Shown here: positions 42,874 to 51,772 of the stretch, piece by piece
Layout of the letters: every line of letters starts with the position of its first letter
How positions within the stretch are numbered: position 1 is the first letter of the stretch
Source: an uncultured Ectothiorhodospiraceae bacterium
GTDB lineage: Bacteria > Pseudomonadota > Gammaproteobacteria > CAMYNG01
NCBI GenBank assembly: GCA_947259765.1
Contig: CAMYNG010000012.1
Coordinates: 1 to 57,852 of the forward strand
Direction of reading: 5' to 3'
Length of the DNA: 57,852 nucleotides
Notes under the pieces: model-generated
What the model was told of the DNA's origin: nothing
Database searches by the model: none
What the model saw: the letters and a program-made list of their open reading frames with translations, nothing else
Position numbers and translations under genes: made by a program

Positions 42874-43491
42874 ATGGCGTCCGCAGTAATACAGCAAATT
42901 AATCTCTATCAGGATGAATTCCGCAGTCGCACGGAATGGCTTTCCGGCGCCAACCTGATCAAGGGTGTTGCTCTCCTGGCGGTTTTGCTGGCCACTTATA
43001 GTGGATTGATTTTTATGAGTTTTTCCGGCACATCCAGCACCTACGCCAAAGCGCAGCACGCACAGAAAGAGTTGGAAGCCCACCTGCAGACGGCCAGGGA
43101 AGCCTATCCCCCGCGTGCAAAGGACAAGCGTCTGGCTGAGCAGGTCGCTGCCCTTGAAGTTGAACTGGATACCAAGCGTCGGGTTATTGACACGTTATCC
43201 GAGCGCAGCTTTGGAAATACGGATGGTTTTGCGGAACACTTTTCGGCGTTGGCGCGCCAACGCCTGGATGGCCTGTGGCTCACGACGCTGGTGATTGATG
43301 AGGGCGGCACCGAGGTGGGCATCAAGGGTGGGACGCTTGAGCCTGAATTGGTGCCACGCTATTTACAGCGTCTATCCGCCGAGCAGGTTTTTGCCGGTAC
43401 CGAATTCAAACGCCTTTTAATGCAACGTCCGGAAGATGATCGCGGTCGCATTGAGTTTGATCTGAATACTCGACTCGGTGCGCAATCATGA
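42874..43491 (+). CDS. PilN/MshI2-like pilus assembly protein
   Basis: 205 residues. The N-terminal motif IQQINLYQDEFR is the PilN-type peptide that binds the PilM-like partner. A single membrane helix (about 28-48, GVALLAVLLATYSGLIFMSF) is followed by a coiled coil (about 55-110) and a small periplasmic domain. It overlaps mshJ by 4 bp (ATGA). In Vibrio this position is often labelled mshI2 or part of mshJ. Confidence 0.8.
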   Translation: MASAVIQQINLYQDEFRSRTEWLSGANLIKGVALLAVLLATYSGLIFMSFSGTSSTYAKAQHAQKELEAHLQTAREAYPPRAKDKRLAEQVAALEVELDTKRRVIDTLSERSFGNTDGFAEHFSALARQRLDGLWLTTLVIDEGGTEVGIKGGTLEPELVPRYLQRLSAEQVFAGTEFKRLLMQRPEDDRGRIEFDLNTRLGAQS

Positions 43492-44192
43492 ACCTGCTGC
43501 AAGAAAGCAAATTATGGGTAGCCCGATTCGATGCGTTGAGTAAACGTGAACGGATTGTAGTGGCCGGAGTTACCGCTCTGGTGATGGTTATGCTGGTGCA
43601 GTGGTTAGTGGTTGACCCACTGCTCCTGGATCGGCAGCGCCTGCAGCGAGAGCTGGTGGAACTCAATAGCCGGACCCAGGCACAGCAAGTCGAACTGGAC
43701 ACCATAATGCGGCGTCACGAAACGGATCCGGATCGCGAAGAAAAACTGCATCTCGCAGCGCTGGAACAGGAACAGGCCGAGCTGGATCGTCGCTTGCGCG
43801 AACACATGCGGGGTCTAGTGGAGCCGGAGCAAATGGCCGTGGTGCTGGAGCGGGTACTGAGTCAGAAAACGCCATTGCGATTACATCAGGTCCGCAGTCT
43901 GGCCCCCGTACCGTTGGTAACAGAGCTACCCGCCGTCAGCGTTGACGCCGTCACACCCGAGGCACCCACAAATGAACCCGCTGCGGTTGAGGCGGGCATC
44001 TTTCGTCACGGACTGGAAATCGAATTTCGCGGCAGTTACCTCGCCACCCTGAATTATTTAAAGGCATTGGAAGCATTGCCATGGGATTTTTACTGGGACG
44101 GCGTAAGCCTGGACATTGAAAAGTATCCTCATGCGCGGGTTGTTATCACCGTGCATACCCTGAGTCTAAAGGAGGGGTGGATCGGTGTTTAA
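43488..44192 (+). CDS. mshJ: MSHA biogenesis protein MshJ (PilO-like)
   Basis: 234 residues. A short cytoplasmic N-terminus (ALSKRERIVVAG), one membrane helix (about 27-47, VTALVMVMLVQWLVVDPLLL) and a long coiled coil (about 48-115) precede a PilO-like periplasmic domain ending LEALPWDFYWDGVSLDIEKYP, a pattern conserved in MshJ. It forms the inner-membrane alignment subcomplex with the PilN-like protein. Confidence 0.88.
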   Translation: MNLLQESKLWVARFDALSKRERIVVAGVTALVMVMLVQWLVVDPLLLDRQRLQRELVELNSRTQAQQVELDTIMRRHETDPDREEKLHLAALEQEQAELDRRLREHMRGLVEPEQMAVVLERVLSQKTPLRLHQVRSLAPVPLVTELPAVSVDAVTPEAPTNEPAAVEAGIFRHGLEIEFRGSYLATLNYLKALEALPWDFYWDGVSLDIEKYPHARVVITVHTLSLKEGWIGV

Positions 44193-44574
44193 CGGTTTCA
44201 GACAAAAGCGTTTTACCGCACGCGGGTGTGTAGTCAGCTTGCTGTTGTTGGTTTTGGCTCCGGTCGGCGCCAATAACCTCAGTGACCCGACTCGTCCACC
44301 TGGTGCAAGTCTTCCCGGCAGTTCCGCCAAAGCCGCGCGTCGGCCGGCCTGGATCTTGTCATCAACACTTATTTCTCCGGAGCGACGCTCCGCCATTATC
44401 AATGGCAAGCAAGTCCTTCCCGGTGATGCTATTAACGGCGCTCGGGTGGTGGAGATCCATCCCGCCAGCGTCAAGTTACGTAACCGCCGCGGCGAGTTTG
44501 AAGTCCGCCTGGTCTCCCGGCAAGTGGTGAAAAAGTCATGGTCTCAACCCCGCAACACGAGCGATCGAAAATGA
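44185..44574 (+). CDS. mshK: MSHA biogenesis protein MshK (PilP-like)
   Basis: 129 residues from GTG 44185, with AAGGAGGGG upstream inside mshJ; it overlaps mshJ by 8 bp. A signal segment (about 14-30, CVVSLLLLVLAPVGA) and the sequence LSDPTRPPG at the mature N-terminus are MshK hallmarks. The rest (ILSSTLISPERRSAIINGK...VRLV) is the small PilP/GspC-like domain that links the inner-membrane complex to the secretin. Confidence 0.85.
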   Translation: MFNGFRQKRFTARGCVVSLLLLVLAPVGANNLSDPTRPPGASLPGSSAKAARRPAWILSSTLISPERRSAIINGKQVLPGDAINGARVVEIHPASVKLRNRRGEFEVRLVSRQVVKKSWSQPRNTSDRK

Positions 44575-46373
44575 ACAGGATGAAGCTTTCCGGTTTCGCA
44601 TTGTTGGTTATAGCCACCACCGGCCTGTCGGCATGTGCCTACGAAGGCCGCACTCGGCCCAGCGACATTGCCATGATCGACGATGCCCTGTCGGACAGTA
44701 TGGCGGAAAGCCAGGCGGCGTCTGCGGAACAAGCCAAGCAGCGGAAGGTTGAATTTGACGACTCAAAGCAAGCCGGGTTGGATGAAGTGGATATTTCGCA
44801 AGCCCTGATGCCGGGGATCAACATCGGCGTTCCGGAGACCGCCGAGGTGGATATGGAGCCCCGCTTCGATCTGAAAGTGGACGGTGCACCGGCGCGTCAG
44901 TTCTTTATGCAGTTGGTAGACGGCACACCATATAACATGGTGGTGCATCCGGACGTGAAGGGCCGGATTTCACTGGATCTGAAAAACATTACGGTACCTG
45001 AGGCCATGGACACGGTTCGTAACGTGTATGGCTTTGATTTTGAAAAGCACCGCAACGCGTTTCAGGTATTCCCCAACGTGATGCGCACCCGCGTATTCAG
45101 GGTGAACTACCTGGACGTCAAACGCAGCGGCCGATCGCACATGCGGGTGACCTCCGGCGAGGTGACCCAGTCGAAAACAGGTCGCGGCGGTAGTCAAAGC
45201 AGCGCGCAAGGTCTACAGAGTCAGTCCTTCGGTCGTGCGCCGCGCGAAACGGTAGCGGCAAGCCGTATCGAGACAACCAACCAATCCGATTTCTGGCGTG
45301 AACTACGTACTTCATTGGAAGCCATCATCGGTCAACAGGAAGGGCGCAGCGTGGTGGTCAGCGGTCATTCAGGCTTGGTTGTCGTGCGCGCACTGACTTC
45401 CGAATTACGCGCCGTCGAAGAATTCCTGACGTCCACACAAGCCGTCATGCAGCGCCAGGTGATTCTGGAAGCCAAAATTCTCGAAGTGGAATTGGCAGAC
45501 GGATTTCAGTCCGGCATCAACTGGGCCGCACTGGTGGGTAACGAGACTGACGGTGCGATCATCGGTCAGACCGGCGGCGGCAGGATATTCGATGACGGTG
45601 TCAGCTCCACCGTGGGTGACCAAGGCAACGTTAACCCTATTGCGCCGACACTTCCCGATGGCAGTCAGGTTGCTGCCTTCGGTGGCGTGTTCAGCATGGC
45701 CATCAAAATCGCCGGTGACTTTGCCGCGTTTATCGAGCTACTTAAATCCCAGGGCGATGTGCAAGTGTTGTCCAGTCCTCGCGTGGCGACGGTGAACAAT
45801 CAAAAAGCCGTGATCAAGGTCGGCAACGATGAATTTTTTGTCACGGATGTGCAAACCAATACCAACACCAGCACGGCCACCACGACGACCCAGAACAACG
45901 TTGAATTAACACCGTTTTTCTCCGGTGTGGCGCTCGACGTGTTGCCGCAGATCAGTGACGACAATGAAATTATTCTACATGTTCACCCAACCGTCAGCCG
46001 CGTGCAGGAACAGGTTAAGAATATCGCTGTGTCCACCGACGCTGCCTTGGCGGTGCCGTTGGCATTCAGCACCACACGCGAGTCGGACAGTATTGTGCGC
46101 GCGAAAAACGGCCAGGTGGTGGTCATTGGTGGCCTGATGCAAAACATCTCAACTGACGATCGTGCCGGCGTTCCCGGGCTGGGCGACCTACCGGTGATCG
46201 GTTCCTTATTCAGGCACCAGAAAAAGACCATGCGCAAAAACGAATTGGTCATCTTGTTGCGACCCATTGTTGTAGATAACGGCAAGCCTTGGGAAGACGA
46301 CATCAAGCAGACGCGCGAGTCAATGAATCAGATCAGCAAGTGGGGCAAGGACAAGCCCGTAAAAGCGCAATAA
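44571..46373 (+). CDS. mshL: MSHA secretin MshL
   Basis: 600 residues from ATG 44571, which overlaps the mshK stop by 4 bp. It is a lipoprotein: lipobox LSAC with the cysteine near 22. Periplasmic N domains (FDLKVDGAPARQFFMQLVDG; VHPDVKGRISLDLKNITVPEAM and on) are followed by the conserved secretin core (DVQVLSSPRVATVNNQKAVIKVG; GQVVVIGGLMQ; GVPGLGDLPVIGSLFR). It forms the outer-membrane channel for the pilus. Confidence 0.95.
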   Translation: MNRMKLSGFALLVIATTGLSACAYEGRTRPSDIAMIDDALSDSMAESQAASAEQAKQRKVEFDDSKQAGLDEVDISQALMPGINIGVPETAEVDMEPRFDLKVDGAPARQFFMQLVDGTPYNMVVHPDVKGRISLDLKNITVPEAMDTVRNVYGFDFEKHRNAFQVFPNVMRTRVFRVNYLDVKRSGRSHMRVTSGEVTQSKTGRGGSQSSAQGLQSQSFGRAPRETVAASRIETTNQSDFWRELRTSLEAIIGQQEGRSVVVSGHSGLVVVRALTSELRAVEEFLTSTQAVMQRQVILEAKILEVELADGFQSGINWAALVGNETDGAIIGQTGGGRIFDDGVSSTVGDQGNVNPIAPTLPDGSQVAAFGGVFSMAIKIAGDFAAFIELLKSQGDVQVLSSPRVATVNNQKAVIKVGNDEFFVTDVQTNTNTSTATTTTQNNVELTPFFSGVALDVLPQISDDNEIILHVHPTVSRVQEQVKNIAVSTDAALAVPLAFSTTRESDSIVRAKNGQVVVIGGLMQNISTDDRAGVPGLGDLPVIGSLFRHQKKTMRKNELVILLRPIVVDNGKPWEDDIKQTRESMNQISKWGKDKPVKAQ

Positions 46374-46422
46374 TTAACTATAGATAACTGCGCAATCATA
46401 AACATGTGAAGAGTCGGCAGGT

Positions 46423-47331
46423 ATGTATCAGGAACATTTTGGTCTAAAGGAGTTACCGTTTTCCCTGACACCGGACACCGGCTACTTCTTCCCTTATGGG
46501 CATTACACTGAAGCGCTCAATACCCTGATCGTGGCACTGCGCTCCGGTGAGGGTTTTATCAAGGTTTCCGGAGAAGTCGGTACCGGCAAGACACTCTTGT
46601 GCCGCAAGCTGCTCAACACCCTCGACGATCAGTTCGCAACGGCTTATATCCCGAATCCCTATCTCACGCCGTATGGTTTGTACGCGGCGGTCGCAGAGGA
46701 GCTCGCGATACCGCTGCGTGGCCAGATTGGTTCGCATCATTTGCTGAAGTTAATCACGCACCGCTTGGTTGAGCTGACCCAGTTTGGCAAAAAGGTGGTG
46801 TTATGTCTCGACGAGGCTCAAGCCATGCCCATTGAGACACTGGAAGCATTGCGTCTGTTAACCAACCTGGAAACGGAAAAGAAAAAACTGTTGCAGGTCG
46901 TATTGTTTGGACAACCGGAATTGGACGAGCGCTTGAACAATCCTGCGGTGCGTCAGCTTCGCCAGCGAATTACCTTTTCTTATGAACTTACACCGATTGA
47001 TCTTGGCGGTATGCAGGATTACGTGTCTCACAGACTTAAAGTGGCGGGACTTGAGGGCAGCAAGCCGTTTAGTGCACGCGCCCTGCGTGCCATGTACAAG
47101 GCCAGTCACGGCATTCCCCGGTTGATCAATATTCTCTGCCACAAGTCACTCATGGTGGCCTATGGCCGGGGAACACAGACCGTTGCCGGTAACGATGTGA
47201 AATTGGCGATCAAGGATACAGCGGCCGCACAGATGACGCGCACGGTTCGCGCACGTCACGCCGGCCTGATTGCCGGGCTCTTGGGCGCGAGTGTTGTCAT
47301 GTGGTACCTCGTCAGCCGACATTTTGTTTAA
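46423..47331 (+). CDS. mshM: MshM (ExeA-like AAA ATPase)
   Basis: 302 residues. The N-terminal FGLKELPFSLTPDTGYFF is the ExeA/MshM signature. Walker A is VSGEVGTGKTLL, Walker B is VVLCLDEAQAMP and the sensor region is LRLLTNLETEKKKLLQVVLFGQPEL (natural breaks at variable residues). One membrane helix lies near the C-terminus (LIAGLLGASVVMWYLVS). It is thought to assist secretin assembly through peptidoglycan. Confidence 0.92.
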   Translation: MYQEHFGLKELPFSLTPDTGYFFPYGHYTEALNTLIVALRSGEGFIKVSGEVGTGKTLLCRKLLNTLDDQFATAYIPNPYLTPYGLYAAVAEELAIPLRGQIGSHHLLKLITHRLVELTQFGKKVVLCLDEAQAMPIETLEALRLLTNLETEKKKLLQVVLFGQPELDERLNNPAVRQLRQRITFSYELTPIDLGGMQDYVSHRLKVAGLEGSKPFSARALRAMYKASHGIPRLINILCHKSLMVAYGRGTQTVAGNDVKLAIKDTAAAQMTRTVRARHAGLIAGLLGASVVMWYLVSRHFV

Positions 47332-47363
47332 GGTCGTGACCGGGTGAAAACGGGGAGAAAAAA

Positions 47364-48746
47364 TTGAGTCTGATTAACCAGGTACTGCGCGATCTTGAAC
47401 AACGACAGGACTGCCCGGCCGTTGCCGCCAATGGTGTGCTGCAGGGCCTGGACGTGCCCGCCCAGGCGCCGCGTCCGCCGATCCGGCGCAGAATGCGCAT
47501 CGCATATGTCGCGGTTTTTGCGCTGCTGGCGTTGGGATTGACGTTGCTGGGTCTGGCCTTGTTTGGCAATGAACCTTTGCTGAGCAACGGACTGCAACCC
47601 GGCGCTGACCTAGGCGCGGTTGCCGAGAACAGGCAGCTTGTTGCCGCGCAGGCAAGCGCGGAGTTACCGAAATCACCCCGCGCGTCTGCCCCAATGGGTA
47701 CCGCCGTGGAGGTGGCTGCAGCTCCGAGTGCGAGTTCGACAAAGCCCAATCCCAAGCCGCCTACGGATAAGGCGGTAGCGTCGCTTAGTCAACAGGCCAA
47801 GCCTGTGGCAACGCCGCCTGCGCGCATCGCTGCGAAAGCGAAACCCCCAAAACCGGTGCGGGCGGAGAAAGTCACCGCGAATCCGCCGGTTAATCGCCCC
47901 GTTCAGCAAACAGCTTCGCAACCAGCCAAGCTCTCCGCCGACCCGTTGAAAAACAGAGCTGAGGCCCCGGTCGTGGTGCCCACCGCGACGACCTCTCAAT
48001 TGGTTAAAACGCGAACGCCAAGGTCGACAAGCTCGCGTCAAACCGCCTCGACGGCGGGTCCGTCCGTGAAAAAGACAACGTTGCTTGCTGCGACTGATAC
48101 GCCGGTGGATGTAACCGCCAGCGGGGCTATGGCCAAACAGCGCCGGCCGCTTACGGCGCGGCAGCAAGCTTCTCTCGCGTTTCAAACCGCTCATTCCCTG
48201 ATGATAAAGGGGCGTTACGCTGACGCTGAAGTCGCTCTACGTGAGGCCCTGTCACTTGACCCGCGTCATCTCAAGGCCCGCGAGTTACTGGCCGGCAGCT
48301 ATGTGCGCCGCGGCAATCTGGCGGGTGCCACCCGTCTGCTGCAGGAAGGCCTGGCCGTGGCACCGACCCACACCAAATTTACCAAGTTGTACGCTCGGGT
48401 ACTTGCCGAGCAAAATGCGGTGCCCAGCGCCATTCAGATACTGGTGCGTAACCCGCCGCCGGTAGCGGATGATCTCGAGTACCATGCACTTCTCGGTGCA
48501 CTGTACCAGCGCCAGGGACAGCATAAGCAGGCTGCGCGGACCTACAGCGAATTGGTGAAGTTGCGACGCAAAGCCGGCATGTGGTGGATTGGTCTGGGTG
48601 TCTCGCTGGAGGCTCTGGGCAAAAATGCCGAAGCGGCGCTGGCCTATAAAAATGCCCGCGACAGTGACAGCCTTACAGGCAGATTATTGCAGTACGTGGA
48701 CGCACGCCTGAGCAAGCTCGGGCAGCCGACCAAGCCGGTCAATTAG
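47364..48746 (+). CDS. mshN: MSHA biogenesis protein MshN (TPR protein)
   Basis: 460 residues from TTG 47364, preceded by GGGGAGA; MSLINQVLRDLEQR is the standard MshN opening, so the TTG start is convincing. One membrane helix (about 50-72, AYVAVFALLALGLTLLGLAL) is followed by a long Ala/Pro/Lys/Thr-rich linker (about 85-270) and several TPR repeats (AHSLMIKGRYADAEVALREAL; YHALLGALYQRQGQHKQAA). Last msh gene here; mshE, which normally follows, is absent. Confidence 0.88.
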   Translation: MSLINQVLRDLEQRQDCPAVAANGVLQGLDVPAQAPRPPIRRRMRIAYVAVFALLALGLTLLGLALFGNEPLLSNGLQPGADLGAVAENRQLVAAQASAELPKSPRASAPMGTAVEVAAAPSASSTKPNPKPPTDKAVASLSQQAKPVATPPARIAAKAKPPKPVRAEKVTANPPVNRPVQQTASQPAKLSADPLKNRAEAPVVVPTATTSQLVKTRTPRSTSSRQTASTAGPSVKKTTLLAATDTPVDVTASGAMAKQRRPLTARQQASLAFQTAHSLMIKGRYADAEVALREALSLDPRHLKARELLAGSYVRRGNLAGATRLLQEGLAVAPTHTKFTKLYARVLAEQNAVPSAIQILVRNPPPVADDLEYHALLGALYQRQGQHKQAARTYSELVKLRRKAGMWWIGLGVSLEALGKNAEAALAYKNARDSDSLTGRLLQYVDARLSKLGQPTKPVN

Positions 48747-48999
48747 CCGACTTTAGCGACGCCGCGGGCGTGAACGCATTCGCAAATTCGGTAATTGGCT
48801 CGAAGTTAGTGGGCAATGGCCCTTGTGGCTTTGCCGTCATGGGCTAACCTTAAAAATGTAACCTTGGGATACGCGGGCAAGAAGGAATATTTTTTTCGCC
48901 GGCGTGATGGAATTCATGGTCAATTCCGTGCTCTTACAGGGTATAATTAATTAAAGTTTTACATTTTTGCTGGGTTTTGCGGGTCGGGATACATCACAC

Positions 49000-49514
49000 A
49001 TGATTTTGCGGATTTTCATCGGTATCGGTGCGCTCTTTTTGGGAGCGTCCTGGGCTATGGCCGAAGAATATACGCTACCGGCGAGCGTGGATTATCTGGC
49101 GCCGCAAAAACGTTTTTCCAGCGCCTACCGCGTGCAGCAATACAGGATGCAGGGCGCGGAGGCCGGCGGTCGTGACCTGCTGTTGAACGGCGCCCGGTTT
49201 GATACCGGCGAAGCACCGGAGTCGCAGGCGGTGTTGAGGCAGTATGATGCGGCAATCGCCTATCCGGTTATGGATCGGTGGATGAACCTGGACCTGGGTG
49301 TGAATTTTCGCTTTTATGACGGTCAGGTTTCAGGTAGCGACGCCTGGATCAGAATCAGCTGAGTGACTATCGGGCCAAAATTCGCTATTCGCTGGACGGT
49401 GGATTTGGTTTTGAGGGCGGTTGGCAGTCACAACGAATCCAGCTGGAAAACGATGGCGGTGACCTGAATTTTGTCCACGAAGGTCCATTCCTCGATTTGT
49501 TTTACAATTTCTAG
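49000..49514 (+). pseudogene. small outer-membrane beta-barrel gene with a frameshift
   Basis: From ATG 49000 (frame open from 48967) a signal peptide (LFLGASWAMAEE) and strands such as DRWMNLDLGVNFRFYDGQV are read until a stop at 49360. In the other frame, open from 49338, the sequence continues without interruption as LDQNQLSDYRAKIRYSLDGG and FGFEGGWQSQRIQL, to a stop at 49512 after FLDLFYNF, an outer-membrane terminal Phe. So one continuous barrel of about 170 residues is split by a shift at about 49338-49345. The style resembles the TIGR04219-type outer-membrane proteins. It is a pseudogene, a sequencing error or a phase-variable gene. Confidence 0.7.
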
Positions 49515-49539
49515 ACCTTTCACGAGCGCGATTGCGCGC

Positions 49540-50247
49540 CTAACGCACGTGTGACGCGCGCGCAACGCACCATACGTCAACCTGTTTTACACCACTCCGT
49601 TTTAATTCCTTGGCCAGTGCGTTGCCGGTGGAGCCGGTAGTCACCACGTCATCCAGCACCGCAAGGTGGTCATAATCGACCGGCTTGTGTACTTGAAACG
49701 CATCGCGCAGATTAATGCGACGGGCTTTTGCGCTTAAGCCGGTTTGCGCTACCGTGGCGCGCGGGCGCGTACACACGTCCTCAAGCAGCGGCAATTTTAA
49801 TACGCGCGCGACATGGCGGGCGATTTCCAGAGACTGGTTGTAGCCGCGCTGGCGCAATCGCAGAGGATGCAATGGCACCGGGACAACCGCCTCAGGAAGC
49901 GTGTGTTCCAGTCCTGCCAGGTGTTCGCCAAGCAACTCACCAAACAGGCGGGCAAAATACCACTTTTGGTTAAATTTCATCGCACTGACCCATCTATCGA
50001 TGGGTGGAGCGTAGGCGAATTGACTGACGACACGGTCAAATGCGGGGGGCTGTTGCAGGCACTGACCGCATAGGGTGTCATTTCGGGAAACGGGTTCGGC
50101 ACACTGTGGACAGGTCTGCGTGTATCGGGGCAGCTCAACCAGGCAGTTCCCGCACACCATGAGTCTGTTGGCGCTGGGCAGACCGCACAAGCGGCAATGC
50201 ACCGGTAGAGCATGTAAAAGGATATTTTTTAACCACTTGTTAACCAT
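49540..50247 (-). CDS. comF: ComF family phosphoribosyltransferase-like protein
   Basis: 235 residues. The N-terminal zinc-ribbon cysteines (CRLCGLPS, CGNC, CPQCAEPV, CGQC) are followed by a PRTase domain with VPVPLHPLRLRQRGYNQS and the PRPP loop VLDDVVTTGSTGNAL. ComF proteins are needed for DNA uptake in competent bacteria. It is divergent from the biotin operon, a common arrangement (comF beside bioB). Confidence 0.92.
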   Translation of the reverse strand: MVNKWLKNILLHALPVHCRLCGLPSANRLMVCGNCLVELPRYTQTCPQCAEPVSRNDTLCGQCLQQPPAFDRVVSQFAYAPPIDRWVSAMKFNQKWYFARLFGELLGEHLAGLEHTLPEAVVPVPLHPLRLRQRGYNQSLEIARHVARVLKLPLLEDVCTRPRATVAQTGLSAKARRINLRDAFQVHKPVDYDHLAVLDDVVTTGSTGNALAKELKRSGVKQVDVWCVARASHVR

Positions 50248-50269
50248 TGAAATCCATTTCAGTTGACAG
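50237..50269. promoter_or_regulatory. possible BirA operator between comF and the biotin operon
   Basis: TTGTTAACC (50237-50245), a 15-bp spacer, then AGTTGACAG (50261-50269). The gammaproteobacterial BirA site is TTGTAAACC-N14/15-GGTTTACAA; the left half matches at 8 of 9, the right half at 6 of 9, and the spacing is as expected. It overlaps the comF start codon, so it would control both directions. Confidence 0.45.
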
Positions 50270-50325
50270 TTAGCGGGTGAAGCCTATCATTCCCCGTTGC
50301 ATTCACAAACGTATTCCACAATTCT

Positions 50326-50727
50326 GTGACACAGCCTTTGGACTCAGATACCTCTCCGGCAATCGTGACGGGCCCCCAGGCGCGCCGAGCGGCACAGTTA
50401 TTTCCATTGGGGAACATCGTCGCCGTGCTGCTGCCCGTGCCATTGGGAATTTTTTGGTTGGGTGCGTCTATGGTGTTGTATGCCATGAACCGTCACCACC
50501 CCAATCCTCGTGTGGGCTATTACACCCAGCAGTCTGCTTACCGGTTGTACGGTGTTGCGGGCGCTATCGTGGTGGTTGCGACATTTTTCGGAACCGACCT
50601 GCGCTTATGGCTGGCGACTTGGATTATAGCGGTACTGATAATAGTTCCGTGGTCTGTTTTCGATTTGGTGTATATCAAGAAAGAAACCTGGCGCGACGTT
50701 CAAATAAAAGGAGAACCGGCAGAATGA
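50326..50727 (+). CDS. small membrane protein at the head of the biotin operon
   Basis: 133 residues from GTG 50326, without a strong binding site. Two or three membrane segments (about 27-50, [21 protein letters not shown]; 77-93, [17 protein letters not shown]; 95-115, [17 protein letters not shown]). No family is recognised. Its stop overlaps the bioB start (ATGA), so it is translated with bioB. A biotin-linked role is suggested only by this coupling. Confidence 0.65.
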   Translation: MTQPLDSDTSPAIVTGPQARRAAQLFPLGNIVAVLLPVPLGIFWLGASMVLYAMNRHHPNPRVGYYTQQSAYRLYGVAGAIVVVATFFGTDLRLWLATWIIAVLIIVPWSVFDLVYIKKETWRDVQIKGEPAE

Positions 50728-51698
50728 CAGCAAGCCCCCATGATCTCGATTCTTCTTATGGATTACGGCATGACTGGCGACTGGAGGAAATCCAGCAATT
50801 GTTTCGGCAACCGTTCAATGATCTGATCTTCCAGGCGCAACAGACGCATCGGCGTGAGTTTGACGCCAACGCGGTTCAGGTCAGTTCATTGTTAAGCATC
50901 AAGACGGGCCGGTGTCCCGAAGATTGTGCCTATTGTCCGCAGAGCGTTCGCCACGACACCCAGTTGAACGATGAGAGTCTCATGGAGCTGAACGAGGTGG
51001 TGGCTGCCGCCCGGCGCGCCAAGCAGCAGGGCGCGTCTCGGTTCTGTATGGGCGCCGCGTGGCGCAGTCCAAAGGATAAGGATTTGGATGCAGTCGCGGA
51101 CATGATCCGCGAGGTAAAAAACCTGGGGCTGGAGACCTGCGTGACACTGGGCATGCTCACCGGCCCCCAATCGCAGCGCCTGCGCAGTGCCGGTCTGGAT
51201 TATTACAATCATAATCTTGATACGTCGCCGGAGTTCTATGGCGACATCATTACCACCCGCACCTACGACGATCGCCTGGATACCTTACAACATGTGCGTG
51301 CCGCCGGAATTAACGTGTGTTGTGGCGGTATTCTTGGCATGGGTGAGAGTGAAACCGATCGGCTTGAGTTATTGCGTCAACTGGCAAATCAGACACCCCA
51401 TCCGGAGAGTGTTCCAATTAATTTGTTGGTGCGGGTGCAGGGTACGCCGTTACAAGATGCCGAGGAAGTCGATCCGATCGAGTTTGTGCGCTCAATTGCC
51501 GTCGCGCGCATTTTAATGCCGCGTTCCCACGTGCGTCTGTCAGCCGGTCGTGAAACCATGAGTGACGAGACACAGGCATTGTGTTTTCTTGCCGGGGCCA
51601 ACTCCATTTTTTATGGTGAAAAGCTTTTGACCACGGCCAATCCGGAGGCTCAGCAGGACAGGGAGTTGTTTGCCCGCCTCGGCATTCATCCGGAATAG
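50724..51698 (+). CDS. bioB: biotin synthase
   Basis: 324 residues from ATG 50724, with AAAAGGAG upstream; the frame extends further but without similarity. The radical SAM cluster is [15 protein letters not shown] (Cys-x3-Cys-x2-Cys), followed by [10 protein letters not shown] and [13 protein letters not shown], and the [2Fe-2S] ligands include the arginine in RLSAGRE. It inserts sulfur into dethiobiotin, the last step of the pathway encoded by the following genes. Confidence 0.97.
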   Translation: MTASPHDLDSSYGLRHDWRLEEIQQLFRQPFNDLIFQAQQTHRREFDANAVQVSSLLSIKTGRCPEDCAYCPQSVRHDTQLNDESLMELNEVVAAARRAKQQGASRFCMGAAWRSPKDKDLDAVADMIREVKNLGLETCVTLGMLTGPQSQRLRSAGLDYYNHNLDTSPEFYGDIITTRTYDDRLDTLQHVRAAGINVCCGGILGMGESETDRLELLRQLANQTPHPESVPINLLVRVQGTPLQDAEEVDPIEFVRSIAVARILMPRSHVRLSAGRETMSDETQALCFLAGANSIFYGEKLLTTANPEAQQDRELFARLGIHPE

Positions 51699-51772
51699 AC
51701 ACTGAGTTAAGTACCCGCGGCGAGGAAAACAGCTCTTTGGTGCATGACAAGTGTTTTCAGGGGGATCGGGAT

